This document shows positions 21,900-33,000 of a stretch of DNA of 64,000 nt, one piece after another. Numbering within the stretch: the first letter of the stretch is position 1; each line of letters starts with the position of its first letter. Source of the DNA: Tetrapyrgos nigripes (taxonomy: Eukaryota; Basidiomycota; Agaricomycetes; Agaricales; Campanellaceae); NCBI GenBank assembly GCA_013368315.1, contig JAACJM010000281.1, forward strand, positions 1-64,000. The letters run 5' to 3'. Made by a program: the position numbers and the translations under genes. The notes below the pieces were generated by a model, which was not told the origin of the DNA, did not search any database, and saw only the letters and a list, made by a program, of their open reading frames with translations.

Positions 21900-24800
21900 T
21901 CATCGAGAACTCTCCATTTTCGTCAGGGCTCTTTCACACCTCTTTACCTCTTTTTGCAGCTCTCCATGAGACGCAAAAAGATCCCTAGCTTCCTGAAACT
22001 TCTTTCTAGCCTCACTATACTCGCCCTTATCTTTGAAAAGCAAGCCAAATTGATAAAGACACCATCCCATATAATGATGATCTGTAGACTGAAGCTGAGA
22101 GTAAGATCCCAATGCATCTGTGAAGGCTTGCTTTGCCAGCTCATACTGACCCATTTTTCTGTATATAACTCCTGATTGGTTCAAACAGTAACCCATCTCA
22201 CTGACATCATTTATAGTGGAATAAATTGCATATGCTTCATGGATTAATGAAAGAGCCTCATCTAATTGATTCTGATCTTCCAGTGTCCGGCCCAGCACTT
22301 TCAGACATTCTGCAGTACCTCTCTGATCTCCTATGCTCTGGTACACAACCCTGGCTTCGGACAATGTTGCTCTTGCCTCATTATATTTGGATTGCAGCCT
22401 GTAAATTTCCCCGAGGTTCCACAGACAGTATGCAGTACCCCGTTGGTTTCCTATGCTCTGGTGCAGATCTCTGGCTTCGGACAATGTTTCTATTGCCTCA
22501 CTATATTTGTCTTGCAACCTGTAAATGTTCCCCTGGCTCTGCAAGCAGTTTGCAGTACCAAGCTGACTTCCTACGCTCTGGTACAGAACTCTGGCTTCTA
22601 AAAGTGTTTCCGTCGCCTCACTATATTTGGATTGCATGCAGTAAATGTCCCCCTGGCTCTTCAAGCAGTTTGCAGTACCACTCTGATTCCCTATGCTCTG
22701 AAACAGAACTCTTGCTTCGGACAGTGCCGCTGTTGCCTCATTATGTTTGGATTGCATCCAGTAGATCTCACCCAGACTCCATAAACAATCTGCAATCCCC
22801 TTCTCACTGCGTATCTGTTCGAAGCGAGATTTGGCTTCTGCCAGTATTGCTATTGCCTCATTATATCGACTTTGCATTCTGTGAACGTCACCCATCTGCC
22901 ACAGACAATTGGCTGCTTCATATTCATTGTTAATGTTTTGAAACTTGACTCTAGCTTCTGTCAGAAACTTTGCAGCATTACTGTACTGGCAAACACGATA
23001 ATATTTAACTCCCAATGTTTGAAGACAGAGTGCAGCCTTTTCTTGTCCCCCTTGACCTTGATATTGTGAAAATGTTTTAAAAAGATTCAAAGTATGTAAC
23101 TCCAAATCTTCCCCTGGTTTCGAATCGCTTGATATCAATTCTGTGATTCTAACATAAAATATCTCAATCTGGTGAAGCAAGAAGTCCGAGATACTATATC
23201 TTGCTGCAATGTACTCTCTGACTGGTGCAAGCATCATGAGTGCTTCACTTTTCTCAAGCACAAGTGAGCAATCCAGCAATTGGAATACTTTGATTTCTGA
23301 CTCAGGAACGTTAGGCAACATCTTGCTCAGTGTTTGGTTCCAGTGAGGTACCCCATTCGGTAGATATGACAATGCTCCTAAGAGATCCTTTGCTGCTGGA
23401 TCAAGTAGTCTGACAGATAATTCTATGGAAAACTCTACATTTGTCAGTTTTCCAGGCTGTGCTCCAGACTCTGAGAGTATTTTAGTCTTTAACTCATTCC
23501 ATCTCCTGAGCAAATTCTCCAGACTAATCTTTTTTGCAAGCTGGGCTATGAGTCGGATTGCCAGAGGAACACAGTCCAACTGTTCATTCAGATGATCAAT
23601 TTTTCCAGAATTATCCTCTGTTTTGATCTTTCTGGAGACCTGATAGAATGCTTCTCTGGCAGCTTCCATGGATAACGTTGGTATCTGAGATTCTCCAAGT
23701 ATCTGCCATGCAATGTCTCCTGGCCCTTCCATCCCTCTCATGGTGACAATGAGAGTAACACAGCTGAAATCAGCAATCTTTTCAATAAAATGCTTGACAT
23801 CTGTTCTTGCACCCTTGTAATTCCAAGGTGTTTCAAAATTATCAAGGATAAAAAGAAGAGGGTTATGATTGATTTGCAGATAATCATATAAGATGTCATG
23901 CTGGCCTTTGCCTTCCTGCACTTTTAGCCCTAATACTTGAATCAGGCCTTGGATGAGACCATTCTGATCCTCCAGAATGTCGCAAGGCAAGAAATGGAAC
24001 CTCGAAAACTTGGCCTGAACTTCTGGCTGATTGCTGATGACAAGTGCGAGGGATGTTTTTCCAATTCCTCCAGGTCCAAGAATTGCCAAGTGGTGTTGGC
24101 CTCTTCTACAGAGAATTTCAACTCCTTTGTTGACAAGTTCATCCCTTCCCATGAAAATCTTGGGTGGTGGAGGTGTTGCAAAGTGGATATCACTGTTAGA
24201 AAGTCTCATTAACAGTATCTTTACTAAGGAGATACAAATAGCTTACTCATATGTGATTTTCTGTGTTGATGCATAGATTATCAGCTTTAAAGGGACAAAT
24301 CAGATTCCAAATTTGAAAGGCGCACCTTCTTCGAAGTGGTTGGAGACTCAGATGCACCTACTATAGATCCAGTTCAGCTTCAATATCTATGGCAAATTTA
24401 AATGTCTACCTATTGCATAGTTGTTCATTACTGAATTATGGAATTGAAATCCTTGCGCATCACGAAACAAATCAACTTTTGGGATATTCTGTTGTTGGCC
24501 AGGACTGCTGGACCTTTTGGGAGTATGTATGCTTGCTCCTGTGTTCTGTCCATTCTTCCGACCATCACTTTCACCAGAATCAAGTGACACATTGAACGTG
24601 GCACTATTATTTGCCCGGTCACCATCTAACTCATCCACAATCATTGCATCTTCGTCTTCGTTTTCGTTACTCGCTTGATCCTCTCTGCTTGAAAGCTCTG
24701 CAACGAAATCAAGTTGACTTGGGCTTCTTCTCTCCACAAATCTCTTCCTATCTCCGACCCGCCCATATTTGTATTGATGAGTTTCAAAGGCTGAACTTCT

Positions 24801-24950
24801 CTTGTCTCTGAATACATAACTCCAGTAGCCTGCAAAGCTACTGAAACCTTCAGCAGGCTCGAGCCGGCCAATTGTCAAGCCGCAAATAGTGATTTCATCC
24901 CCTTCCTCAACTCCGGGATCTGGTATATTGCTGAGGTTTCTTCGAGACAT
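21900..24950 (-). CDS. NB-ARC/TPR receptor of the fungal NLR type (about 964 aa)
   Basis: Predicted STAND-class ATPase switch, a candidate for self/non-self or stress sensing. A continuous frame results from exons 24950-24410, 24360-24326 and 24218-21900; the last acceptor (AAAG) is uncertain because an upstream CTTAG would shift the frame. The N-terminal ~180 residues are unassigned, acidic/Ser-rich, and end with DAQGFQFHNSVMNN, like the short linker before nucleotide-binding domains in Agaricomycete NLRs. NB-ARC motifs: MGRDELV, P-loop GPGGIGKTS (about 240-248), Walker B LFILDNFETPW (about 315-325), TMRG, and a GLPL-like CVPLAIRLIAQ. The C-terminus has about eight 40-residue TPR units (pattern A-x-CL-x-x-x-G-x-I-Y-x-x-Q-x-KY-x-EA). 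The central five are very alike. No stops seen; the paralogue at 63.6 kb is frameshifted. Promoter side has a direct repeat at 25.05-25.28 kb. Confidence 0.87.
22270..22920 (-). repeat. 120-bp tandem units encoding TPRs
   Basis: Within the NB-ARC/TPR gene, successive 120-bp units share words such as CTCTGGCTTCGGACAATG and TGCCTCATTATATTTGGATTG. The similarity at DNA level implies recent unit duplication or homogenisation. Confidence 0.85.
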
Positions 24951-25049
24951 TTCTGTAGGGATTTAGTCAATAATCATGCGCTCAGTAGAGAAAAGAAGGA
25001 CACCTACATGTTTAGGAACTAGGTATAGCTGTAAAGTGTCGAAGTGTCA

Positions 25050-25280
25050 GTGATATGATGGAGCGTAGCGCGAAGAAACGAAAAGTGTCTGATGCGCATG
25101 ACTGGTTGATGTAGCCTTGCGCAAGAACAAACGCGTAAACGTAAAAAGAATAAAAGGCACATACCGGAATGTAAGGAAGTAAGTGTCAAAGCGATGTGAT
25201 AGAGTGTAGCGCGCAGAAACGAAAGGTGTCTGATACACGTGACTCGTTAATGTAGCCCTGCGCAAGAACAAAACTTTACA
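25050..25280. repeat. Direct repeat upstream of the NB-ARC/TPR gene (two ~85-bp units, ~141-bp spacing)
   Basis: Both units contain GAGCGTAGCGCG / GAGTGTAGCGCG, GAAACGAAA, GTGTCTGAT, TGATGTAGCC / TAATGTAGCC and TGCGCAAGAACAAA. They start about 100 bp upstream of the predicted ATG at 24950, so they could be promoter elements. Confidence 0.8.
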
Positions 25281-25480
25281 AGTACACACAAGAACGGAAA
25301 TAGATCGTACTTTCTTATGCCAACGCAATTGTATTACGCGTTTCCACAACGCCGAAACTCGAGACGTAAGTAGAGCCTTGATAGAATTGACCAGGCCTCA
25401 CAGCGAGGTTTCAGCAAGGTTTCAGTTACCCAGGAAGACCAAGGAAAATTCTCCTAGAGGCTCGAAATGACTCGAACCCA

Positions 25481-25575
25481 GCCTGAACCCGAAAATAGAG
25501 CAGTCGTCATCTCGCATGTCCCCTAGGCCGAGCTTCACTCGCTCAGGGAACTCATCGAGGAACCGTGACTCAGGA
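25481..25575. repeat. Dispersed repeat R, copy 2 (unoccupied site)
   Basis: Counterpart of 16089-16194, running directly into TGGTTCATAGAAAGACATAG. Confidence 0.8.
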
Positions 25576-25619
25576 TGGTTCATAGAAAGACATAGAAGGT
25601 TCGAGTTGCTGCCAACCTC

Positions 25620-25979
25620 ATGGGCCAGCACCGTGGATCCCCCCGTCTTTTTTGGAATGTCTACATTGATTCCCCAACCCGCCTTACCCCTGACTATCTT
25701 GACTGGCTAGCGCTCCTGCGCTCTCTCACATTCTCAACCGCGCTTTACGGCAGGGGAACCTCTCTCACGAATCCCTTTGACTGTCACCGCTGCTTTGGAA
25801 TAGACCACCCAACTGGAATGTGCCCTCTCCCATCTCTCCCAGGATGGATTCCCGCACCTCGCAACCCCGCCAACAACACCAACAACCCTAACCAGAACCC
25901 CCGCCGAGGAAACAGTACCCCTAAAGGTGGCAAGGGAGGTAAGGGGGGCAACGGGAAGAAGCAGGGTCGGGTATTTTGA
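25620..25979 (+). pseudogene. Zinc-knuckle, Gly/Lys-tailed protein fragment
   Basis: Open frame of 119 codons with FDCHRCFGIDHPTGMCP (a C-x2-C...H...C knuckle-like motif) near residues 53-70. The tail is Asn/Gly/Lys-rich (GGKGGKGGNGKKQG). This resembles retroelement-associated knuckle proteins common in Agaricomycetes. The N-terminal side is missing and it abuts repeat R, so it looks like a fragment rather than a gene. Confidence 0.45.
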
Positions 25980-26531
25980 TCAGAACTTTTGTTGAACGCC
26001 TGCCATTCATACTCACTGTAGTATTTAGATGAACTCTCATTTGTACGCTATATGCCATGCTACCAATCTATGATTATTATCTACATTCCATCATGAAAGC
26101 TAAGGAATGAACACTCGGGAATAGGCCTGATGTGACTTATATTGTCTGGAAACACCCCTGCAAGGCCCAAATATACTGACTGTATGTGGGACAGGAAAGC
26201 CTGAATGGTTTCTGAGTACTTAACTAATAAAGTACTCCATAACAGTGTGGACATGCGCTGGGCTTAGTCTGTAAAAGTCTATTCTCGAACGGACTGTGAT
26301 CCTATTGTCACGGTTGCTAGTACAGGTAGGCAGTGCCCCTCCCGAGGAACTATGTGTGTCCTTTAGCCGGGGAAAGACGCGGGACGCAAACCCGCAAACA
26401 CTTCTACCCTTTCTCAGTCGCGGCTACGAGCTGGGACGGCATTTTCAGGCCTTCCCACTCCTGGAGGAGTTTTCGACTCTTCCGCAAATCGTGACTTCGA
26501 TGAAGGGACCGGGAGGACTAGCGCGGCAGCT
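25980..26531. other. No gene recognised; probable LINE 5' region
   Basis: Precedes the LINE reading frame. GC-richer from about 26300. No promoter or repeat that I can assign. Confidence 0.4.
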
Positions 26532-26851
26532 GTGAGTAGGAGGGAACTGCTGAGAGACACAACGAACAGGCAAAGGGAGTCCGCCCAAACCAATTCCTCT
26601 GCCAGTCCTGTCTCCTCATGCCCTCAAGATTATCTATCACAGAACTCGAATACCAGGAGTATAAACATTAGTTCTCAAAACATGAACCCCCCAGACCCTA
26701 GTAACCCCCATAGTATTAATACACAAGTTGAAGCCCTCTTAGATGCCCCACCACTGAACTCCAGTGCAAGATGAGAACACATACGAAACCCCAGTCCAGA
26801 ATCAGAGGTAGTAATACCATCGCGCAGCTCCAAAGAGCAGCTAATGAATTC
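26532..26851 (+). pseudogene. Tad1-like LINE, 5' part (N-terminal coding region)
   Basis: Frame MSRRELLRDTTNRQRES...LDAPPLNSSAR ends in TGA, after which the same frame continues as PSPESEVVIPSRSSKEQLMN up to the copia insertion at 26857. The reading is taken up beyond the 3' LTR at 34905 with GLRTNDDVYEENMNRIDQFL. So the copia element interrupts one LINE coding sequence. Confidence 0.7.
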
Positions 26852-26856
26852 ATTAG
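26852..26856. repeat. Target-site duplication ATTAG (left) of copia B
   Basis: Identical to 34900-34904; 5 bp as expected for copia integration. Confidence 0.88.
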
Positions 26857-27255
26857 TGTTGAAATATATACCTTCCATGTATAGTAGCTATGATTCTATA
26901 TGGAGTTATTATGAAACTTCTACATAGCTATAAGTATGCTAGTCCTCCAGGACATTCTCCAGACATTACTCTTATCTTCTACTATGTAGTGATATCTCTG
27001 TAGATAGCAATATGGCCAATGGCAATATCCTCTTAGTCTCTAGGTATGTCCATGGACAATGTAGATATTACTAATTACATGCTCTTTATCTAGTATAAAA
27101 GCTCTCTGTAAAGTTGTAGATACTATAGAACAATATCCAGTTCTATCTGCTCTACAAGCAACTCATATCTAAGCTCTACTAGCTTTCTACTCAGCACTCT
27201 ATTTGGTGAGCTCTACTGACTGGTCACCCTATGCTGAATATTTGCTGCTTCATTA
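26857..27255 (+). repeat. 5' LTR of copia B
   Basis: TGTTGAAATATATACC...GCTTCATTA, 399 bp, with a TATAAAA box at 27094-27100. The primer site follows directly. Confidence 0.95.
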
Positions 27256-27268
27256 GGTTATGGGCCCC
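27256..27268 (+). other. Primer-binding site of copia B (half-tRNA iMet type)
   Basis: GGTTATGGGCCCC, identical to that of copia A although the LTRs are unrelated in sequence. Complementary to the initiator tRNA-Met anticodon region. Confidence 0.82.
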
Positions 27269-28099
27269 AAGGGCCATCGATGCTGGTCTTATCCCACACA
27301 ACTACCGTTGTCAAGATGGATTGCATTGTCAAGGTCAACGGCGAGCTCATCACTGAGTAAGCTGTCGGACTCGATGATTGTGCAGTTGGTGGATCGATGT
27401 TTTGCTTTATCTCCTTCTTCATCTATATTGCCCAGTAAAATATATAACCTGGGTTCAGTTTAGAGTCGTATTAGGCACTCTTTGCTGGTTTAGTTATAGA
27501 TCTAGATAAGTCACTTTATACCTGTAACAATTATTTGTGGAACCCTTATGGATCTACAGATAGTTGTATGCAGAGTGACTGGCACGCTTTGCAGCCTCCA
27601 CTTTAGTGTGGGACTGTTTTTCGCACTCAGGCAAAACTCTGTAGTCATTCAGATGAGCCAGGGGCGTTTATAAAAGTCGCTGATCTAGATCTATAGAAAA
27701 ACAGTAGTTAGATAGTGCTCCCCTATATGCTTTAAGGCATCTCTACACCCATTAGGAAGTACTGTGCCACTACGGTCAATATTGCGACTTCTAGAGTAAT
27801 CATGTGCTCTCTGTCAAGAGTATGGTCTCTGACAGTGTGAAATTGATCGAGATGCACTGATGAAGAAGTTAATATAGGATTCCATTATGTGCATGTACCA
27901 ACGAACAGTTTTCTACTGGCATATAGTTGATTAATGCAAATGTATTATGTACATTCCTTGTCTGGGGCATTTGCTCAGAAAGGAGAAGGAATATTGCGAT
28001 CATCCTATACACTGTGGTTGTATTAGACCCTTCGATGTTCCTTGGTACTTGTGACCTATTGAATGCACATCTTTACTGATTGATGCTTCATAGATCAAC
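27269..28099. other. Copia B untranslated leader
   Basis: 830 bp between the primer site and the gag ATG, with no long frame. Long leaders with packaging signals are usual, but none is identified. Confidence 0.6.
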
Positions 28100-30018
28100 A
28101 TGTCTTCCAACAATGCTATCAACAACTCTGAAAGCATCTTCAACGTTCCCATCCTCAATACCACCAATTATGAGTTTTGGAACTATGCTATCACCCGCCT
28201 CCTTGAAGCCAAAGGGCTTAGCAGGGTTGCTTCAGGTACCCAGAAGCGTTATGTGAACACAAGTCCCACCGAAACAGGTAATGCACCTTCTTTTCCTGAA
28301 GGATTTGTACAAGTTTCTGATGAAGTTTTTAATGCTTTAACTGAATCTGAACAATCGTCTTATAACCAAATCATTGATACCTTCGCTGATCAATGGAATC
28401 AACATCAAATTTTGGTTAAAAAACACAATCGGGAAACAGTTGAAACTTATAAGCTTCAAAGTTCTTGGGATGACAAAGATGAACAGGCTTTGGGTTTTAT
28501 TTCCTCCTTCTTCCAAATGATGTGGGTTTGGAAATGAGAGAGTTCACTAGAGATGAAATAGATGAAGACCCTTGTGCCAAAGCAAAAGGAGATTATACCT
28601 CGCATATGCTTTGGGATAAAGTAGACAAGAAATACAGTTCTCCTGGCCCGACGTCATGGTTCTTAGACTTCAAAGAGTTCATGTCTTGGATGCTTGATGA
28701 GAAGAAAGATCCTGCAAACCAGATTGCATCTCTGGGAGCAGTTCTCACACGTCTTAAAGCCTATGGATTCACAGTCGATGACAAGTTTAGAGCTCTTTTC
28801 TTGATGGATTGCATTTCGCAATCCTGGGGAAACTATGCTCAATTTACACTTGCCACTATCGAACCAAAGAACCTGACCATGGCACATGTGGAAGGACTTA
28901 TTCTCGTCGAGTACAAACAACGGACTGGTCAATCTTCTGAATCATCTCTTCTTACTGGCATTACTGGAGATAAACGAAAGTTTGATTCTGCACCCAATTG
29001 GAACAACCAGAAGGCTGGATCTTCTAAACAGAAGAACCAAAACAAGGGTAAGGGTAAACAACCCAAACCTCAAGAACCTTCTAATAATGTTACAACAGGT
29101 GATGCAAATCAAGGGGGAGATAAAAAGAAGAAAACTCGTCGCAGTAAGAAGAAGGGTTCCAAAAAAGGTGCTGCTAATTTAGCTAATCCAGAAGTCGAAG
29201 CTGATTCAGATTCTGATGATGATGCTCCTTTAATGGTGACCGCTTTTATGGCAAATCCTTTTATAAATGCCACATTAGATCCTATCGAAATCAGTGATAC
29301 TGATGATCTACCAGAGACATGTGAGCAACCCATTTATGAACTTCTTCCCTATCATAACTTTCTGATTGTCCGATCAGATTGCTTTATAGACAAGAACAAT
29401 GATTCTTCTTTGAAGGAAAGAGTAAAGCGGAACTTAGCTAAACAGGTCAGACCACAAACGATTTTGGGTTACTTCATTCTTACTCATTATGAGAGACTCA
29501 TGATCAATGAACTTGCACAGGAGACAGTTGATTTTGAAAGCTTTCTCAGAGTAGAAGCTCATCATCAAATGACCTGTAAGCTAGCCGAAATTTGGGATTA
29601 CACATATAATTCTGATGGCACTCATACAGAACCTTATCTTCGAGCAAAAGAGGATCTCAATGGTGATGAAGACATGACAAACCAATGGTTTGATCATGAA
29701 GGAACTATCTGTCCCATTCAGAAACAAATCGAGGAAGAGGTTGAGTATTTTTGCTGTTATATCATGAATAAAGCTTTGTCTGATATGCGCACCCATAAAT
29801 GGATTCCACAGCAGTTTAAAAAACATGAGCCAGTTCCTTCAAAGCCTCCTTCCTTGATTGAGAGAGCTTACTGGCCTACTCCTGCTCAATCTGTTATGCG
29901 CACAAATGGTGTTACAATCAACACTCAATTTCATGATACATCGCTATATCCTGATTTTATTTGCACTCTACCTTTCAATCATACCAAAGCGTCATCGTCA
30001 TCTTCAAGTAGAAAGTGA
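28100..30018 (+). pseudogene. Copia B gag
   Basis: ATG 28100 starts MSSNNAINNSESIFNVPIL, then NYEFWNYAITRLL, a copia-gag pattern. A frameshift near 28520-28535 moves reading to GLEMREFTRDEIDEDP. The following frame carries WFLDFKEFMSW and KAYGFTVDDKFRALFLMDCI (about 28650-28820). A Lys/Asn/Gln-rich nucleic-acid-binding stretch follows (KKKKTRRSKKKGSKK, near 29120-29170) instead of a classical CCHC knuckle. It runs to a stop at 30016-30018 after a Ser tract. Confidence 0.82.
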
Positions 30019-30033
30019 AAGGCTGTTCGAGGT

Positions 30034-33000
30034 TTGTCTTCTTCTGAATCGTCAGATTCTAGATCTTCAGATCAAAGCGAAGACAGTTCCTTTAAATACA
30101 TTCCTCCGAGTATTGCATTCAAAATGTGGCAAGACAGAATGTCTCACATGTTCAGAGATCCAATCCTTGAGAATATGAAAAGAGAACCTGATGAATCTGG
30201 AAATACCTCAAAGAAACCTCGCTATGATGCACCTTTAGAAGAAGAAGCTGGTCCCTCATCTCTGGCAAATGCTATCAACGTTTCCATTTCATCTGGATAT
30301 CTTGCCGATGATGATGGTGTTAGTCTTGGTTCAGAATCAGATGTGGAAATTTATATTGATGGAGATGAAACTATGGCTTTCTGGCAAGTATTTCACACCT
30401 CTAATAAAGATAGTGCACTCATACAATTGCCTCAGATCTCAATGTCATCAACAATTGTACTATTAATACAAATGATGTGCCTGTATTTATTTGTGAACAA
30501 AGTTTTGTTGCTTGTGCACATTGCCATTGAATAGTATTTGTAAGAGTAAGATCACTGATGAAATAACCTATTGGGTTTCAGATTCGGGTGCATCGACTCA
30601 CATTACAAACAATTTAATGGATTTTGCTCAGTACCATAAGTTACCCAATCCAATTCCACTTCAGATTGCTGATAAAAGATCTGAAACTTACCTTGAAGGT
30701 GTTGGAACTGTGTTTATTGAACACATCAATGAAGAAGGAGTCAAACATACTATAAAACTATACCCAGTGTTTTATCAACCAACTTGCACACATTGTTTGT
30801 TGTCTCGAGGATGTATTCTTCGTGAAGGATACTATGAAATCTCACGAGATGGCAAGTCCGAGTTTCGGAAAGAAGTAGATCAAAGTCTTCTGATGACATT
30901 ATTACCAATGCATTGGAAAGACAATTTGCATTGGCTCAAATCGAAGATAATCATTCCTGAGTCAGCAAATCTATCATCTACTTTTACTGATTATGACATC
31001 ATGCATAACCGCTATGGACATGCTGGAAAGGCAGTGGAAAGTCATATTATTAAGAATACTAAAGGCTTGAAACCTTTTAAAGTACCTAAACATAGTGTAT
31101 GTGGAGGCTGTGCCTTAGGCAAGACTCCATCAAATCTTATCCTTTGTCAGAAAAGCGAGCTACAGAAGTATTAGAACTTGTGCATACAGATGTGAAACAA
31201 CAACCATCTATATCATATCACAAGTATGAATATTTCGTTGTCTTTCTAGATGATTTTAGTTCTTTCCCTGTTACCTTTCTATTAGTTAGAAAATCTGATG
31301 TCTTTAAGTCTTTCAAAATGTATGTTGCCTGGGCAGAACAGTCTACTGGCAAAAAACTAAAGACTTTACGATCAGATTTGGGAACAGAGTTTATGAACGA
31401 AGATTTTGACAACTTTCTTGCTGAAAAAGGCATAAGAAGACAAAAGTCAGCCCCATACATACATGAACAAAATGGTCGTGCCAAGAGAATAATTAGAACA
31501 CTCAACGAGAAGTCAGAATCCATGCGCCATCATGCAAATGGACCTCCTTCTTGGTGGGAATTTTCTCTTGCCACAGCTACTTTTGTAGCATGTCGCACAC
31601 CAACAAAACGACTCAATTGGAAGACTCCTTTTGAATTGTGGTACAAAAAGAAGCCAGATGTATCTTATTTCTGTTCTTGGGGATGCGCTGCATATGTATT
31701 CATCCTAGAAAAGAAAAGAGTAAATAAACTCTCCCAAAAATCGGAATTAATGATCTTTGTTGGTTACGAAAAAGGTTCTAAAGCCTGGTTATTCATGAGA
31801 CGTGACAATTCACTCTTTGTTAGTCCACAAGCACTCTTCATAGAGAAATGGTTTCCACGAGTCTTATCATCCGAAACAGAAGAAAGCGACAAATCCACCA
31901 AACCTGTCCAACCTTCTGAATTAATGCGCAGTTTGCACAAACAGGATACAAATAATCTCCCACCTGACCCTGTAGTACCCTCGATTTAGATGACCTGTTC
32001 CGAGATCGCTTTGATGATCAGGGTCCACCACCCGATGAAGGTAATGGTGATCATCAAATTATTGATGATGGAAATGGTTTGGATGTTAGTTCCGAAGACC
32101 ATGATCCTGGTGCACACCAACCTTCTGATCCAAATGACTCTGAAACAGAATCTACACAATCTCGTGAACTGACTCCACCACCTGCACCAGAACCACCTGC
32201 TCAAGTACCTGCTGATCCTGTACCTGTACAAGGTCCTCAACCAGTGAATCCACGCAATGTTGATTTAACTACTGGTAGATTTATAAATAGAGAACCTAAT
32301 CTAAATCAGACTAGATCTTCAGATCGTCAATCTAGACCAAATTGGAGAATTACAGATCCAAATATGCAACACAGTAGAGACATACCACGTGGTGGATGGA
32401 CTAGAGTAACTCCGAGAGTAACTCGTTCTCAAGCTCGTGCTACTGGTTCGCAAACTGTAATAGATCCAACTCCATCTACTTCTCAAATTACAGAAGAAAG
32501 TGACAATGAAGATCAATCTGAAACAGAAGCAGGACCTAGTGGAGAAATTGCGGAGTTTCTTGAACAAGATGTTTTAGAACAACGTGTACAACAAGGGGGA
32601 GTATGGTTACAAAATTATCTCTTATCACAGGCATTTGTAAATAATAAACAAGGAAGTTCCTCTGCGACACCTCTGTTTATTCACAATACTCCTATTGCTT
32701 TAGTGGATGAATATCCATATCATCATGATACCAATAGAGATCCAGATCCAAAAAATAAAAGAGATAAAGTTACAAAAGATCTGATAGACTATTGGGAAAA
32801 TAAGACCTTCGTGCAGCACTGGACATCAACAAATGATTTCAGGAATGCTCCAAAGGATCTTAAAAAGCAATGGGAAGAAGCTTGTCAGTATGAGATTGAT
32901 CAATTGAAAAAACAAAATGTCTTTGAATTGGTAGATCTTCCTAAAGGTCGTAAACCAGTCAGATGTCGTTGGGTATTCAATATAAAATCAAACAAAACAA

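Larger units (their letters stand above)
16676..22275. repeat. Segmental duplication, copy A
   Basis: Collinear, same-orientation and highly similar to 58786-64000. The shared block starts CATAGAAAGACATAGAATTT and runs into the TPR part of an NB-ARC gene. Copy B is cut by the window end, so the duplicated unit is probably longer. Copy A has a ~0.52-kb extra block at 16764-17284, and each copy has private deletions. Confidence 0.95.

Noticed and set aside
22226..22933. Plus-strand 235-codon frame with a 40-residue periodicity
   Set aside because: It is the antisense shadow of the tandem TPR units of the NB-ARC/TPR gene.
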